Positions 1 through 8,952 of a stretch of DNA of 64,000 bases are shown here, piece by piece. Position numbers and translations under genes: made by a program. The stretch is from Ipomoea triloba (lineage: Eukaryota; Streptophyta; Magnoliopsida; Solanales; Convolvulaceae). The DNA is taken from assembly GCF_003576645.1 (NCBI RefSeq), contig NC_044930.1, positions 17,522,865 through 17,586,864 on the forward strand, in the 5' to 3' direction. Under the pieces are notes generated by a model, which saw only the letters and a list, made by a program, of their open reading frames with translations, did not search any database and had not been told where the DNA came from. How positions within the stretch are numbered: position 1 is the first letter of the stretch; each line of letters opens with the position of its first letter.

Positions 1-35
1 TACACATTCCCTCCAAAACACACAAACTTTCTTCA

Positions 36-3000
36 ATGGCGTCTGAATCATCATCTTCTTCATCTTCATCTTCATCCTCCAGTGCATACCAGAGAGAGCT
101 AGACCACATACGCTCTCAGATTAAACAAGTCAAGGCGGGAAGCATCCTTGACAAAGATGGCTTCATCACCCACTCGCCAAATCCAACAATGGCGGAGAGA
201 GTCTTGAAGAAATTTGAGAAGGCAGGACTAATGCGGTACATGACGCATGACTACCGAACCATTCATGACCTCGACTACACAGAATGGTTCGCTCATGCCA
301 AGGTCACGAAGGGCAAGATTGAAAGCCGCTTCAACGAAATAGACATAACAATCTCTGTGGGTGATTTACGAGCAGCATTCGACTTTGCTACGTCAGAGGA
401 GGCAGTCAAGCACCTATCGGACTACAACATGGATAAGCAGGAGTTTTGGGACAAAATCCGATTGGAGACTGCACCACCCAGAGCATCCTCTGCCCTCCGC
501 AGATTTCATTTGAAGGAGAGGTTTGCCCTAGCCGCCGAGCTCATCATAAAATTCATCCTCGGCAAGGTGTCCGGAACAGACGAAGTCAATCTGGACACTC
601 TGAAAATCCTCCACGCCATCTGGAACAACAACAAGTTGGACTGGGCTCACATCATCTTCGACTGCCTCAAACACCAAGTGCAGAGCTCAGTTTCCTACTC
701 CGACCTGACAATCTACAAAAAGGTTGGTTTTGGCTTTGTTGTTCAATTTCTATTAAGACTGAAGGGCTTCGAACTGAGGGAAGGGCGAGAGGTTCATCGG
801 AATACCTATATGGGTAGAACGAAACCTCAAGCTAAGGCAAAAGGTGCTAAGGATGCATCTTCACCCTCAAAGCCTAAGGGAAGGGGCAAAAGGAAAGCCC
901 CAGCTAAGGAGAAGCGCTCTGATGACGAGCTTTTGGACATCCCAGTCAAGAGGGTTGAATTGAAAAGGAAGGCCAAGAGGACCAAGACTGCTGCTGTCAC
1001 CCAGGTTCGAGAGGTGACACCGTCCGTTATACAAGTACCATTTGAGGACAGGGCACAAGCCCAGGGGGAACCTCAGGCTACACCGGCCACTGAGGTTGAG
1101 AGAGTGCCCCCTACCAAGTCCCTGTCAGGAACTTTAAGTGTTGATATACTTGCTGTTGATGGTGCTGAGGATGTTGATGAATCTGTTGGTTTGCCTCAAG
1201 AGGAGGCTCGAGAAGTTGAAGGTACTGGGATCAGTGATCCAGTACAGGGTATTGTTGAGGAACCACGACAGGTGGTTCGAGAGGTAGATATTCCAGCAGC
1301 TGAAGATCTAGACTGTGTGGTGGCTGCTGATGGTCAGGGCACTGTGGTCAGGAACCCAGTGCAAGCTTTTCTGAATGATGGGTTGACACATGATCTCTCG
1401 GTTGTTCGAGAGATAACTGAACAAGCTGTGGAGTGTGCATCAGCAACAGAAATCCTACCTGCTGACTCTGATGAGCTGAATGCTGAAATCACATCTCGAT
1501 TGAATCAAAGTGTTGAGAATGTATCGAGTTTGGACGACTTCTCCAGAGTACTTCGCTGGATCAACTGGAGAACAGGTCCCTTTGATCAATTGATCTCAAG
1601 AGCAGCAGAGATGGAGGCTGAGGAACGATTTGCACTAAACTGGTTAGATCTCACTGAAATCCCAGCCGACGAGCTTCAAAACCGTGCCCATGAGATGCAA
1701 GTAATCAGGAGTAATCTTGGTCGATCTGACAAAGGAAAGGGCATAGCTGTTGATGCACAAGAAGATGAAGCCGAGCCTGAAGAAGATCCTGAACTAGATG
1801 CTCAATTTCGAGAGGATATCAGGCTTGCCACAGCAATATCCTTGGGACAAAGTGTAGAACACACGAGAGGTCCAGGAGAGACCTCTGGGGTTGCTCGAGA
1901 TGATGCTGACACTCCTACTCCAACTGCAGCAATACCCTTGTCCCAAGTGAGTGAATCTGCTCTAGAAGACCAGGTAGCTTCGAGAGGTGAATCCGAGACC
2001 TCTGAAGCACATGAGGTGGCACCTAACTCTGTCTTACTACTGCCACCACCTGAGTCCACACCCTCGAATGCAACAGATGAAGCTCAGACAGTTCGAGAGG
2101 GTGAAATTTTGTTGCTCCAACTCCCAGGCTTTCCCATCGATATGGTTAATAGGGAAAGGTGGAGTGCACCAGTTGCTCCTGAGATAATAGATATTCCAGA
2201 TTCACCAGAGCATACTGAAGTACAAACAAGTGAGCAACAAGAGCAGAATGAGGAGAACCCTGCTGGTTCGAGAGTTGAGGTTCAAGAAGGTGGAAACCGG
2301 GAAGCACCTGCCGATGAATCAACTCCTCCAGTAGATGATCACGTTCCCAGCACTGGTTCGAGAGGTAGTGTTGAGGGGGAACCTCAATCAGATGGAAACC
2401 GGGAAGCATCTGATGCAGAGACTCCCACCTTGGCCAATCCTACCTTACCAGCAGCTGAAGCTGAGGCTCCAGGTTCGAGAGGTGAAGAGCAAGAAGTGAT
2501 CCATCCCTCAGGTGGAAACCGGGAAGCACCTGATATGGAGCTACCTTCGAGCTCTGATCCCAGTGTCCCTGCTGAACCTCAGGAAGTCAGTCGAGAGGTG
2601 GACTCGCAATTGCAAGTCATGGGTGGAAATCTGGAAGCACCCAAGTCCCCTCCAACGAAAGGTACATCTCGATCCTCAACTCCTACTTCTGACTATGATC
2701 AACAGGCCGAAGAAGTCTTCATTGGCGAAGTGCGTCAATTCATGGCTGATCAATCTCAGAAGATGGCTCAGCTCGAAAGAATACTCGCTGTGGTCCGCAA
2801 TACTGCAATGCCTGCTGATGGCACAAGTGAATCCCAAGGCCGTCATGCCGAACTTCTCGAACAGGCGATATGGGCTGAGGATGCAGCACGGAAAGCCACT
2901 GATGAAGCCGCTGTAGCTCGAGCAGAGGCTGCAAGTGCGAGGGCTGAATTAGCCGAGATGCGAGCAGAGCTTCGAGCCTTCCAATATTCCAGTGAACTTC

Positions 3001-3647
3001 GACAGGATGTGATGAAGGCCATACTCGATGACCTGTCGAACCAAGTCCCTGCCCAACTTCAAGCTATTTTCGAAGGTATGTCCACCCTCCTCTCCCGTGC
3101 TGATGATGCCAACAAGGGGGAAAATAAAGAGAAAAAGAAGGGGGATACAACGGGCAAGAAAAGGGCAGCAAGTGAACCAGCTGGACCACCTCCAAAAATA
3201 CCAAGAATCATGAGCAAAGCAGTGGAGGATGCCAAACAGGCAGAAAACCTAAGGGTCCAGCGTACACTGGAAATGGAGAGAAGGAGAGAAGAGGACAGAG
3301 AAAGAAGAAGAAAAAGACAAGAACGACAGTCAGAAGAAGAAAGGAAGATAGATCTTCTCATGACAAACTTTAAGTTTGGGAACAGAGAAGACACTGAACA
3401 AATTCTGACTCTGGAGATATTCAAGCTTCTGAAAATCACTGGAATATCAACACACAGCAACATGTCTCCAGAAGAATGTATTGCTTGGTGGAAAGATGGA
3501 GTAATTGATGGTGAGTTCGTGGGGGAAGCCTACAGGAACTACAGGCATCTAGATGTCACAGATGAATACTTAAGCCTGGTAAATCCGAAAGACCCCATCA
3601 AGACACGAGAAGCCATTAACAAGAAAAGGAAAGCCAACAAGAAGTAA
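36..3647 (+). CDS. Env-like / 'putative plant transposon protein' ORF of a Sirevirus element
   Basis: An intact 1203-codon ORF that starts at the first ATG after the window edge and ends just before the polypurine tract. Residues 5-16 are a serine run. Residues about 20-260 are a globular region (FWDKIRLETAPPRASSALRR, KERFALAAELIIKFILGKV) of the kind seen in plant transposon proteins downstream of Sirevirus pol. A basic nuclear-targeting-like stretch (about 265-325) follows, then a long acidic, low-complexity segment (about 330-880) rich in repeated VREV and SRGE peptides, an alanine/glutamate coiled coil (about 945-1000), a second basic segment and a charged helix (REEDRERRRKRQERQSEEER). There is no clear signal peptide or membrane segment, so 'env-like' is positional only and the function is unknown. 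The repeats come from a recurring DNA word also present in the LTR. Spliced-transcript expression cannot be judged here. Confidence 0.75.
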   Translation: MASESSSSSSSSSSSSAYQRELDHIRSQIKQVKAGSILDKDGFITHSPNPTMAERVLKKFEKAGLMRYMTHDYRTIHDLDYTEWFAHAKVTKGKIESRFNEIDITISVGDLRAAFDFATSEEAVKHLSDYNMDKQEFWDKIRLETAPPRASSALRRFHLKERFALAAELIIKFILGKVSGTDEVNLDTLKILHAIWNNNKLDWAHIIFDCLKHQVQSSVSYSDLTIYKKVGFGFVVQFLLRLKGFELREGREVHRNTYMGRTKPQAKAKGAKDASSPSKPKGRGKRKAPAKEKRSDDELLDIPVKRVELKRKAKRTKTAAVTQVREVTPSVIQVPFEDRAQAQGEPQATPATEVERVPPTKSLSGTLSVDILAVDGAEDVDESVGLPQEEAREVEGTGISDPVQGIVEEPRQVVREVDIPAAEDLDCVVAADGQGTVVRNPVQAFLNDGLTHDLSVVREITEQAVECASATEILPADSDELNAEITSRLNQSVENVSSLDDFSRVLRWINWRTGPFDQLISRAAEMEAEERFALNWLDLTEIPADELQNRAHEMQVIRSNLGRSDKGKGIAVDAQEDEAEPEEDPELDAQFREDIRLATAISLGQSVEHTRGPGETSGVARDDADTPTPTAAIPLSQVSESALEDQVASRGESETSEAHEVAPNSVLLLPPPESTPSNATDEAQTVREGEILLLQLPGFPIDMVNRERWSAPVAPEIIDIPDSPEHTEVQTSEQQEQNEENPAGSRVEVQEGGNREAPADESTPPVDDHVPSTGSRGSVEGEPQSDGNREASDAETPTLANPTLPAAEAEAPGSRGEEQEVIHPSGGNREAPDMELPSSSDPSVPAEPQEVSREVDSQLQVMGGNLEAPKSPPTKGTSRSSTPTSDYDQQAEEVFIGEVRQFMADQSQKMAQLERILAVVRNTAMPADGTSESQGRHAELLEQAIWAEDAARKATDEAAVARAEAASARAELAEMRAELRAFQYSSELRQDVMKAILDDLSNQVPAQLQAIFEGMSTLLSRADDANKGENKEKKKGDTTGKKRAASEPAGPPPKIPRIMSKAVEDAKQAENLRVQRTLEMERRREEDRERRRKRQERQSEEERKIDLLMTNFKFGNREDTEQILTLEIFKLLKITGISTHSNMSPEECIAWWKDGVIDGEFVGEAYRNYRHLDVTDEYLSLVNPKDPIKTREAINKKRKANKK

Positions 3648-3920
3648 GCTCTCATGGTCCAAACTCCATCTCATTTCAATGTATTGATATCTATGTTGTT
3701 CTTGGTCTTATTTCTTTCAATCCTGTCTACTAAACTCTACTTTGTAAACATTCCCTTCTTATAATCATATATATCTTTTGCTGGGGGTGTTGCGTGAGTT
3801 ATATTATTCATAGTTTAGTAGAGTATTTTGTCAAACTTACCATATGCGCTGAAAAATAAAATCCTTGTTAATTCTTTCTATCAAATCAGCCATATAGAGT
3901 AAGTATAAGTGTTGGCATCA

Positions 3921-3936
3921 TCAAAAAGGGGGAAAT
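3921..3936 (+). promoter_or_regulatory. Polypurine tract of the Sirevirus element
   Basis: The tract TCAAAAAGGGGGAAAT lies directly against the TG of the 3' LTR. In LTR retrotransposons this is the RNase H-resistant primer for plus-strand DNA synthesis. Its position fixes the LTR start at 3937. Confidence 0.85.
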
Positions 3937-4777
3937 TGTTAGGAACATCATGTAATAGGTTTTGATGATACCAACTGTTAAGTAGAAATCCCCAAGTCTC
4001 GATACATAGGCAAAACGCTGTAAGTTCGACAAGTAAACCAAGAGCGAAAATACAACCGGGTAACTTTGAGCTCAACTCGGAAAATATTTAAGCTTGAGGT
4101 AAATTTGTTTGAACATCTTAGAAGTCTCGTGTGTTGTAATCATATAGACAGATCAGAAGAAAGCATGGGACAACACTGGAGGAATAAGGGTCTGCGAGAC
4201 ATCAACTAAGTCTCGAGACATAAGCAGAGTTCGAGAGGTAGGACCTCTCGATACAGTTATCCAGTTCGAGACATAAACAGAGTTCGAGAGATAGACCTCT
4301 CGATATTTGAGTTCGAGACATCAAGCAATCAAGATATCAACCTTGGTCTCGATACACTAACAATTCTCCAACAAAGCTGAATGACGGTCATACTTAAAGT
4401 TTGGAGAAGAAGAATATCATGGAGATGGAATAATGAAGAGGTGCCGAACGTGAAGATTTCAAAATGGGCGGAAATGGATGACACGTCAGATTTCCACCAC
4501 AAACGGTCAAAAGGTGCACCAATGCTGAAGTGGTCTGATTCCCTACAAACAAGGAATAATGGGAATATAAAAAGAGTAACTTTTACCAAAAGACGAAAGT
4601 GGAGCATGGACTCAAGAAAGTGAACTATGGAATATTCACTACAAGACAAAGAGGTTCAAGTTACAAGATCACCACTCCATGAAATATGCTGAAAATATGC
4701 AAGACCCATGATCAGCATGGGAGACAAATTTCAAACGGAATAATTTTCCCTCCAACGGAATTATTCCTCTACTCTCA

Positions 4778-4785
4778 TATATAAG
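4778..4785 (+). promoter_or_regulatory. TATA-like box of the Sirevirus LTR promoter
   Basis: TATATAAG about 840 bp into the LTR, followed by a purine-rich stretch. It is the best TATA match in the LTR and sits where U3 would give way to R. The transcription start is not visible. Confidence 0.5.
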
Positions 4786-5149
4786 GACGTAAAGACACAG
4801 AAGAAAACCGCGGAAGAAAAAAAGGGGAAAAGAGAGAAAAAGGAGTTAAAAAGAAAAGAGGTTCGAAATTCTTAAGAAGTGTCTGTCTAAAACGTTCAAG
4901 TGCAAGTGCTTAACTTGGAATATCATCCTGATATTCAAAACAGCGAGAAAACACATCTTAGTGTTTCAAGAGAGTTACAAAGCTTAAACTGTTATACATC
5001 CAGAAGGTGACCGAAGCTGCTCTACATCGAAGTTGATTCAACGATAGCTTGTGGTCAGATTGGAGTCTGTTACATTCAACTGTGACAACCAAAAACACCT
5101 TGCTTTGGATTAAGCAAGAGAGGTGGAGTAACCTGGCAGCTGTCCGAGT

Positions 5150-5400
5150 GAAAGAAACCTGAGGCTTGACGCGGGCTTGGTGATCAAAGGTCAAGTGCTC
5201 GAGAGGTGGAGTAGCTGGAAGCGGGGAGAAAGACCTTGGAGAGGCGAAGTAACCTGGCAGCTGTCTTGTGAAGATCCTGAGGCTTGACGCGGGCTTGGTG
5301 ATCAAAGGTCAAGTGCTCGAGAGGTGGAGTAACGAGAAGCGGGGCGAAAAACCTGAGGCTTGAGGCGGGCTTCGGGATCAAAGCTCAAGCGCCCGATATT
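5150..5400 (+). repeat. Imperfect tandem repeat in the Sirevirus LTR
   Basis: Three copies of a unit beginning CCTGAGGCTTGACGCGGGCT (starts near 5158, 5276 and 5352) and continuing into GATCAAAGGTCAAGTGCTCGA. The first two copies are followed by GAGAGGTGGAGTA and a GAAGCGGGG box. The third is diverged (GCGCCCGATA in place of the CGAGAGG word). Unequal spacing (about 118 and 76 bp) shows that spacers differ. Confidence 0.8.
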
Positions 5401-5763
5401 GTACTAAATAAGGGAAGTTTTTAGTGCAATCCTTCCAGGGAGTTTCTGGAAGAAGAGTGGACGTAGGCGGGTTGGCCGAACCACTTAAAAATCTCTCTTG
5501 CATTTACTTACTGTTTTCATCTCTCGCTAACTTCTCGATTGCACTGCATATAATCACACCTCTCGAACTAACTAAAACTCGTGCTAACTAAAAGGGGATA
5601 ACATTTCCGCTGCGCATAAAACTTTGTCTTCACCTCGTGAGGTATCGAACCTAAACATCCTAAGTTCAATACACACGAGAGGTCGAAAAGATTTGCAAAA
5701 TCTTATACAAGTCTATTCACCCCCCCCCCTCTAGACTTGTACCCCATCCCCTTGGGACCAACA

Positions 5764-6983
5764 GTTCCTACCTTAGCTATTCGATCAACCACCATATGCA
5801 TTGAAATTGTTCCCCCGTTGATAATCCACCGTCTCCACATGTTCACTTGCGGAGGGAGATGCACATGCATTTGTATCATGGGGTCCACCGCAAATGTTGC
5901 AATAAAAAGCCAATGACATGCACGACATAGATTTAGCCTCTAGTTTCTCCACCATTGCTTGGAGTCTTTTTATCTCATGATTCATTGCTTCAACTTTCGC
6001 ATCGCTAGCCACATTCTCTTTGAGCTTATACATCTCGACGCGGTTCTCCCTCTTGTTGTACCAAAAAGAGGTGTTGTTTGAAATCCTCTCTATCAAGTCC
6101 TCCGCATCGAATGGGGCTAAGGATACAAAGGCACCACGAGACAAGGAGTCTAAAAGCATTTTCCCCTCGTCCGTGAGACCTCCGTAGAAAGAACTAATTA
6201 TGTCCCATGGGGCGGACATTGTCTCTTCAAAGTCTTAAACCTTCGCCATGCTTCCTCCAAACTCTCAAGAGCACTTTGTTTGAACTCTTGGACTTGCTTT
6301 CTTATCTTCATGGTTTTGGTTAGTGGAAAAAAACTCATTCATAAATTCTTTGTGCAATCGTGGCCATAAACAGAAATGATGGTCGTCTTTGCTATCTAGC
6401 CACCTAGAAGCTTCCCCAATGATGGAGAAAGAAAACAACTTAAGTCGGACAACCTCATCGCTCACTCCTTCTTGTTGAAACATTCTGCACACCCGAATAA
6501 ACCTCATGATATGAACATGCGAATCCTCCGATGGTAGCCCACTAAAAGGACTATTTGCACCAATGTAAGCACGGACAGATGGATGCGAAAGTTTAAATTC
6601 TCCAATAGCGGCACGTAGATTGAATTGTGCATGCTAAAATCCGGTGTCATATTTTCGGCTATGGACCTTCCCCGTTGATCATTAGGAGCATCATAAAATT
6701 CTTCCACCTGGATAGGTTTCGGATGTGCTACATTCTCCATGTTTGGCTCCTCCTCGATGGTAGGTTCAAGCGGGATTTGAATTCCCCCGTTTCTTTCCCC
6801 CGGTGGATAATTTTGGATATGTGGTGGTGTTTGGGGTGGAATCCCTCTTCCGTGAGATCCACCTCTATTAGCACTAGTCGAAGCCATTTCCTCCACTTGT
6901 GTGTGTTTCTTCCTTGTTGCCGGTTGATTTCCGGAATGAGTGGGAGTAAGCCTTGAGTGCCTCTCGCTCTCGTGTGCATTCAC
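5764..6983 (-). pseudogene. Broken gag gene of an Athila-like Ty3/Gypsy element
   Basis: Reading from 6983 down, three successive frames give a gag polyprotein: an N-terminal part (6983-6504, start MNAHESERHSRLTPTHSGNQ), a capsid part (6507-6265, FSFSIIGEASRWLDSKDDHH) and a C-terminal part (6219-5785, ISSFYGGLTDEGKMLLDSLS, coiled coil, then a CCHC zinc knuckle CNICGGPHDTNAC). The frames are offset, so it is not translatable as one protein. The coding region stops abruptly at 5764, where the Sirevirus is inserted; the rest of gag-pol must lie left of that element. Athila assignment rests on capsid wording, knuckle spacing and the tRNA-Asp primer site. Confidence 0.8.
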
Positions 6984-7141
6984 CTACAAGATAGCTCAAA
7001 AGAAGCAAGATCTCCTCCCTGACTAGAAGTAGTCTCAAGGGAGGGTGAGTAGCAAGTAAAAAGAAATAAAACAAACGTGATATGGAGTCGAAATTACACA
7101 AGCCTTCCAAAAAGCAAAAGCTAAGCAATAGCAACCAATTG

Positions 7142-7161
7142 CCTCCCCGGCAACGGCGTCA
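7142..7161 (-). promoter_or_regulatory. Primer-binding site (tRNA-Asp type) of the Athila-like element
   Basis: On the minus strand the sequence is TGACGCCGTTGCCGGGGAGG. This matches, with one change, the complement of the 3' end of plant tRNA-Asp, the primer used by Athila/Tat Gypsy elements. It lies between the LTR and the gag leader, fixing element orientation. Confidence 0.85.
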
Positions 7162-7607
7162 TTTTTATTTAACAGTTTTTTCCTACTTGCGTGGATATCA
7201 AAAGATGTGTTTGGGGTTGCCCATCGTCTCACAAGGAGGTCAAAGTGGAAGTAGTGCTAAGCTTTTATTCTAAGAAACGCATTGTGAATATCTCATTCGC
7301 CAAGTCACAAACACTCAATGAACATGAAAGTCGTTGAAGTTTGAAACCAAATTAAACAATCAAACGAATGGAATCAAATAATGAAAACTAGGGAATGAAT
7401 TGTGTGCAATCGTGATGCTTCCTTGCGTGTCTTATGCTTGGGATAATTGGCCTGTGTGGTTGGTTATTCTCGGGTGATTAGCTATTACCGTTCCCCCTTT
7501 GGTCTACTAGGAAATCTCTAGCTTTGGAGTGCTTTTAGGCAACCAAGAGGCATAGAGACATTTTCACAAACACATGGCCTACATCACCTTATCTATTCAT
7601 GTTATTC

Positions 7608-7622
7608 AAGTCTAAAATAGGA
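7608..7622 (+). repeat. Left target-site duplication of the retrocopy
   Basis: AAGTCTAAAATAGGA, identical to 8387-8401. The two 15-mers flank the inserted cDNA. The bottom-strand nick would leave a 3' TT end, suitable for priming on a poly(A) tail. Confidence 0.85.
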
Positions 7623-8386
7623 GGGTTGAGTACTTACACACAAACTACTGAAAAAACAATGGCAGCTATGAATATAAAATATTTGATTGTCTTATATCTG
7701 ACAATTTTTATTTTGTTTAGCACTCACGAATGTCAGGTATCAACAAGTAAGAAAATAAATGTTGGTGATCTTTGTGCTCAAAGAGTTTGCGATCATGGTG
7801 AACAATGTTGGTGTTGTTTTGCTGGCGAATGCTATGGCTCAAAAGACATGTGCATTCAAGGATGCAAGGAACGACCTCCTATCTCAAATAATCAAATTGC
7901 AATTTAGGAGATCCCATTGCTGTCAAAACCTTTTGGAATATAGTATGTTTTTAGTGAGCCTTTATTAATAATCAAAGAAACCTCAGTTGCTATCAGTATT
8001 ATTATTCACAATATAAAGTATAAACTATCCGTTGTTGCTTATCTAATAAGATGTAAGCAAAAAGTTAGAAGAGTTTATAGATGTTGCAAGGCATGAACTG
8101 CCTTGAGCAAATCTTGTGCGGAAAAACAATCATTAGGTGGCGTGTTGTTTTGAAATGTGCAATCTATATGTATTTACCTGATCGGGATCCCTCTTGGGAC
8201 TTGATCATGTGCGATCGGGGGACGGTTCAAATCCCCTCGACTGTGACCTGTTGACATTGTCTTTATCAGGATCAGATCATTCTGAACCCTCACCGAGATG
8301 TTATACCCTTCAACATTAGCGGTAAAATAGAGTGAGGATATGATTATTTTGGTTAATGTTATGGACATGTATGTGAAAAAAAAAAG
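7623..8386 (+). mobile_element. Retrocopied mRNA (processed gene) inside the Athila-like LTR
   Basis: A 764-bp insert with the three marks of LINE-mediated retroposition: perfect 15-bp target duplications (7608-7622 and 8387-8401), a 3' run of ten A (8376-8385) plus G, and an intronless body. It starts with a short 5' leader, carries a complete small ORF at 7659-7907 and then about 470 bp of apparent 3' UTR. Within the UTR, 8214-8228 has a pol III B-box-like GGTTCAAATCCCC, so part of it may derive from a SINE or tRNA-like sequence. A SINE with fused mRNA is an alternative reading. Confidence 0.75.
7659..7907 (+). CDS. Small secreted cysteine-rich peptide, ESF1/MEG-like
   Basis: An intact 82-codon ORF. 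Residues 1 to about 24 form a hydrophobic signal peptide (MAAMNIKYLIVLYLTIFILF). The mature part has eight cysteines (39, 44, 50, 52, 53, 58, 65, 69) spaced C-x4-C-x5-C-W-CC-x4-C-x6-C-x3-C. The CxCC core and flanking cysteines match the EMBRYO SURROUNDING FACTOR 1 / MEG family of plant endosperm and embryo-surrounding signalling peptides; this is a family-level inference from pattern. The ATG at 7659 is preferred over an in-frame ATG at 7599, because 7599 lies outside the retrocopied segment. The copy lacks any intron and sits in an LTR on the opposite strand, so it has no evident native promoter. It may be silent or driven by neighbouring LTR sequence. Confidence 0.75.
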   Translation: MAAMNIKYLIVLYLTIFILFSTHECQVSTSKKINVGDLCAQRVCDHGEQCWCCFAGECYGSKDMCIQGCKERPPISNNQIAI

Positions 8387-8401
8387 AAGTCTAAAATAGG
8401 A
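8387..8401 (+). repeat. Right target-site duplication of the retrocopy
   Basis: AAGTCTAAAATAGGA directly after the A-rich tail, identical to 7608-7622. Confidence 0.85.
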
Positions 8402-8662
8402 AATCACAATTGATTGGAGCTTACAACAAGACTAGCAATATCTTGTCTAGCTTATTGCCTTAGATCATTCAAGAGTTGGCCAATCCTCAAAGAATACATA
8501 CAATTCATCAATTATGAACAAGAACAATCAATCCAATCTCTAAATTAGGAATTAAGGATCTATACTTAGCATCATGAAATTCCGCAATTCAATCCCTACT
8601 AGAGATCTATCTAATCATTGGAAAACAAAACCTAAATTCACAAATTGGAAATTGAAATAGAA

Positions 8663-8952
8663 TGCCCTGTTTGGTAAATAATCAACCTATCAGCCAATTT
8701 TGGCTTATTTGACCACTGTTAGTTGTTTGGTTAATAAGCTTTTTGTAACTCCAAAATGCTAAAATTCAAAAACCTACTCAAAGCAGCCTTTTCAATTAGC
8801 TTTTTGAGAAAAGAAATTATACCAAACAACTATTAGCTAACAACTAATTTATCAAACAACTTTTTACAATCAGCTAATGTTAGCAACAAATCATACCTTT
8901 TAACCCAAACAACCAATCCAATGAGCTACACAGCCATTTACCAAACAGGGCC
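8663..8952. mobile_element. MITE with GCCCTGTTTGGTAAAT termini, copy 1
   Basis: A 290-bp element whose ends are inverted repeats (GCCCTGTTTGGTAAAT at left, ATTTACCAAACAGGGC at right). It is flanked by GAA on both sides (8660-8662, 8953-8955), compatible with a 3-bp PIF/Tourist-type duplication, although hAT cannot be excluded. A second copy in reverse orientation lies at 34088-34373. No coding capacity. Confidence 0.8.

Larger units (their letters stand above)
1..5763 (+). mobile_element. Sirevirus-type Copia retrotransposon, 3' part
   Basis: The right part of an LTR retrotransposon: a large env-like ORF, a polypurine tract and the 3' LTR. Gag-pol and the 5' LTR lie left of the window. Sirevirus affiliation rests on the extra long ORF downstream of pol, the long LTR and the LTR start with a GTTTTGATGATACCAA stretch (3958-3973), which resembles LTR starts I know from other plant Sireviruses. 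The element sits inside an Athila-like gag gene, whose reading resumes at 5764. If it is complete, the 5-bp target duplication should be GTTCC (5764-5768) and recur left of the 5' LTR. The uninterrupted ORF suggests a recent insertion. Confidence 0.8.
3937..5763 (+). repeat. 3' LTR of the Sirevirus element (1827 bp)
   Basis: Starts TGTTAGGAAC directly after the polypurine tract and ends GGGACCAACA. The ends form the short inverted repeat TGTTRG/CYAACA. The first half (U3) holds several CGAGAGGT words, two as tight palindromes (4231-4251 and 4285-4302). A TATA-like TATATAAG lies at 4778-4785. An imperfect tandem array occupies 5150-5400, and a C-rich tract (5719-5730) lies near the end. The 5' LTR is outside the window, so insertion age cannot be read. 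Confidence 0.85.

Noticed and set aside
36..3647. Host nuclear protein gene
   Set aside because: Position directly before a polypurine tract and LTR, and sequence words shared with that LTR, mark it as part of the retrotransposon.
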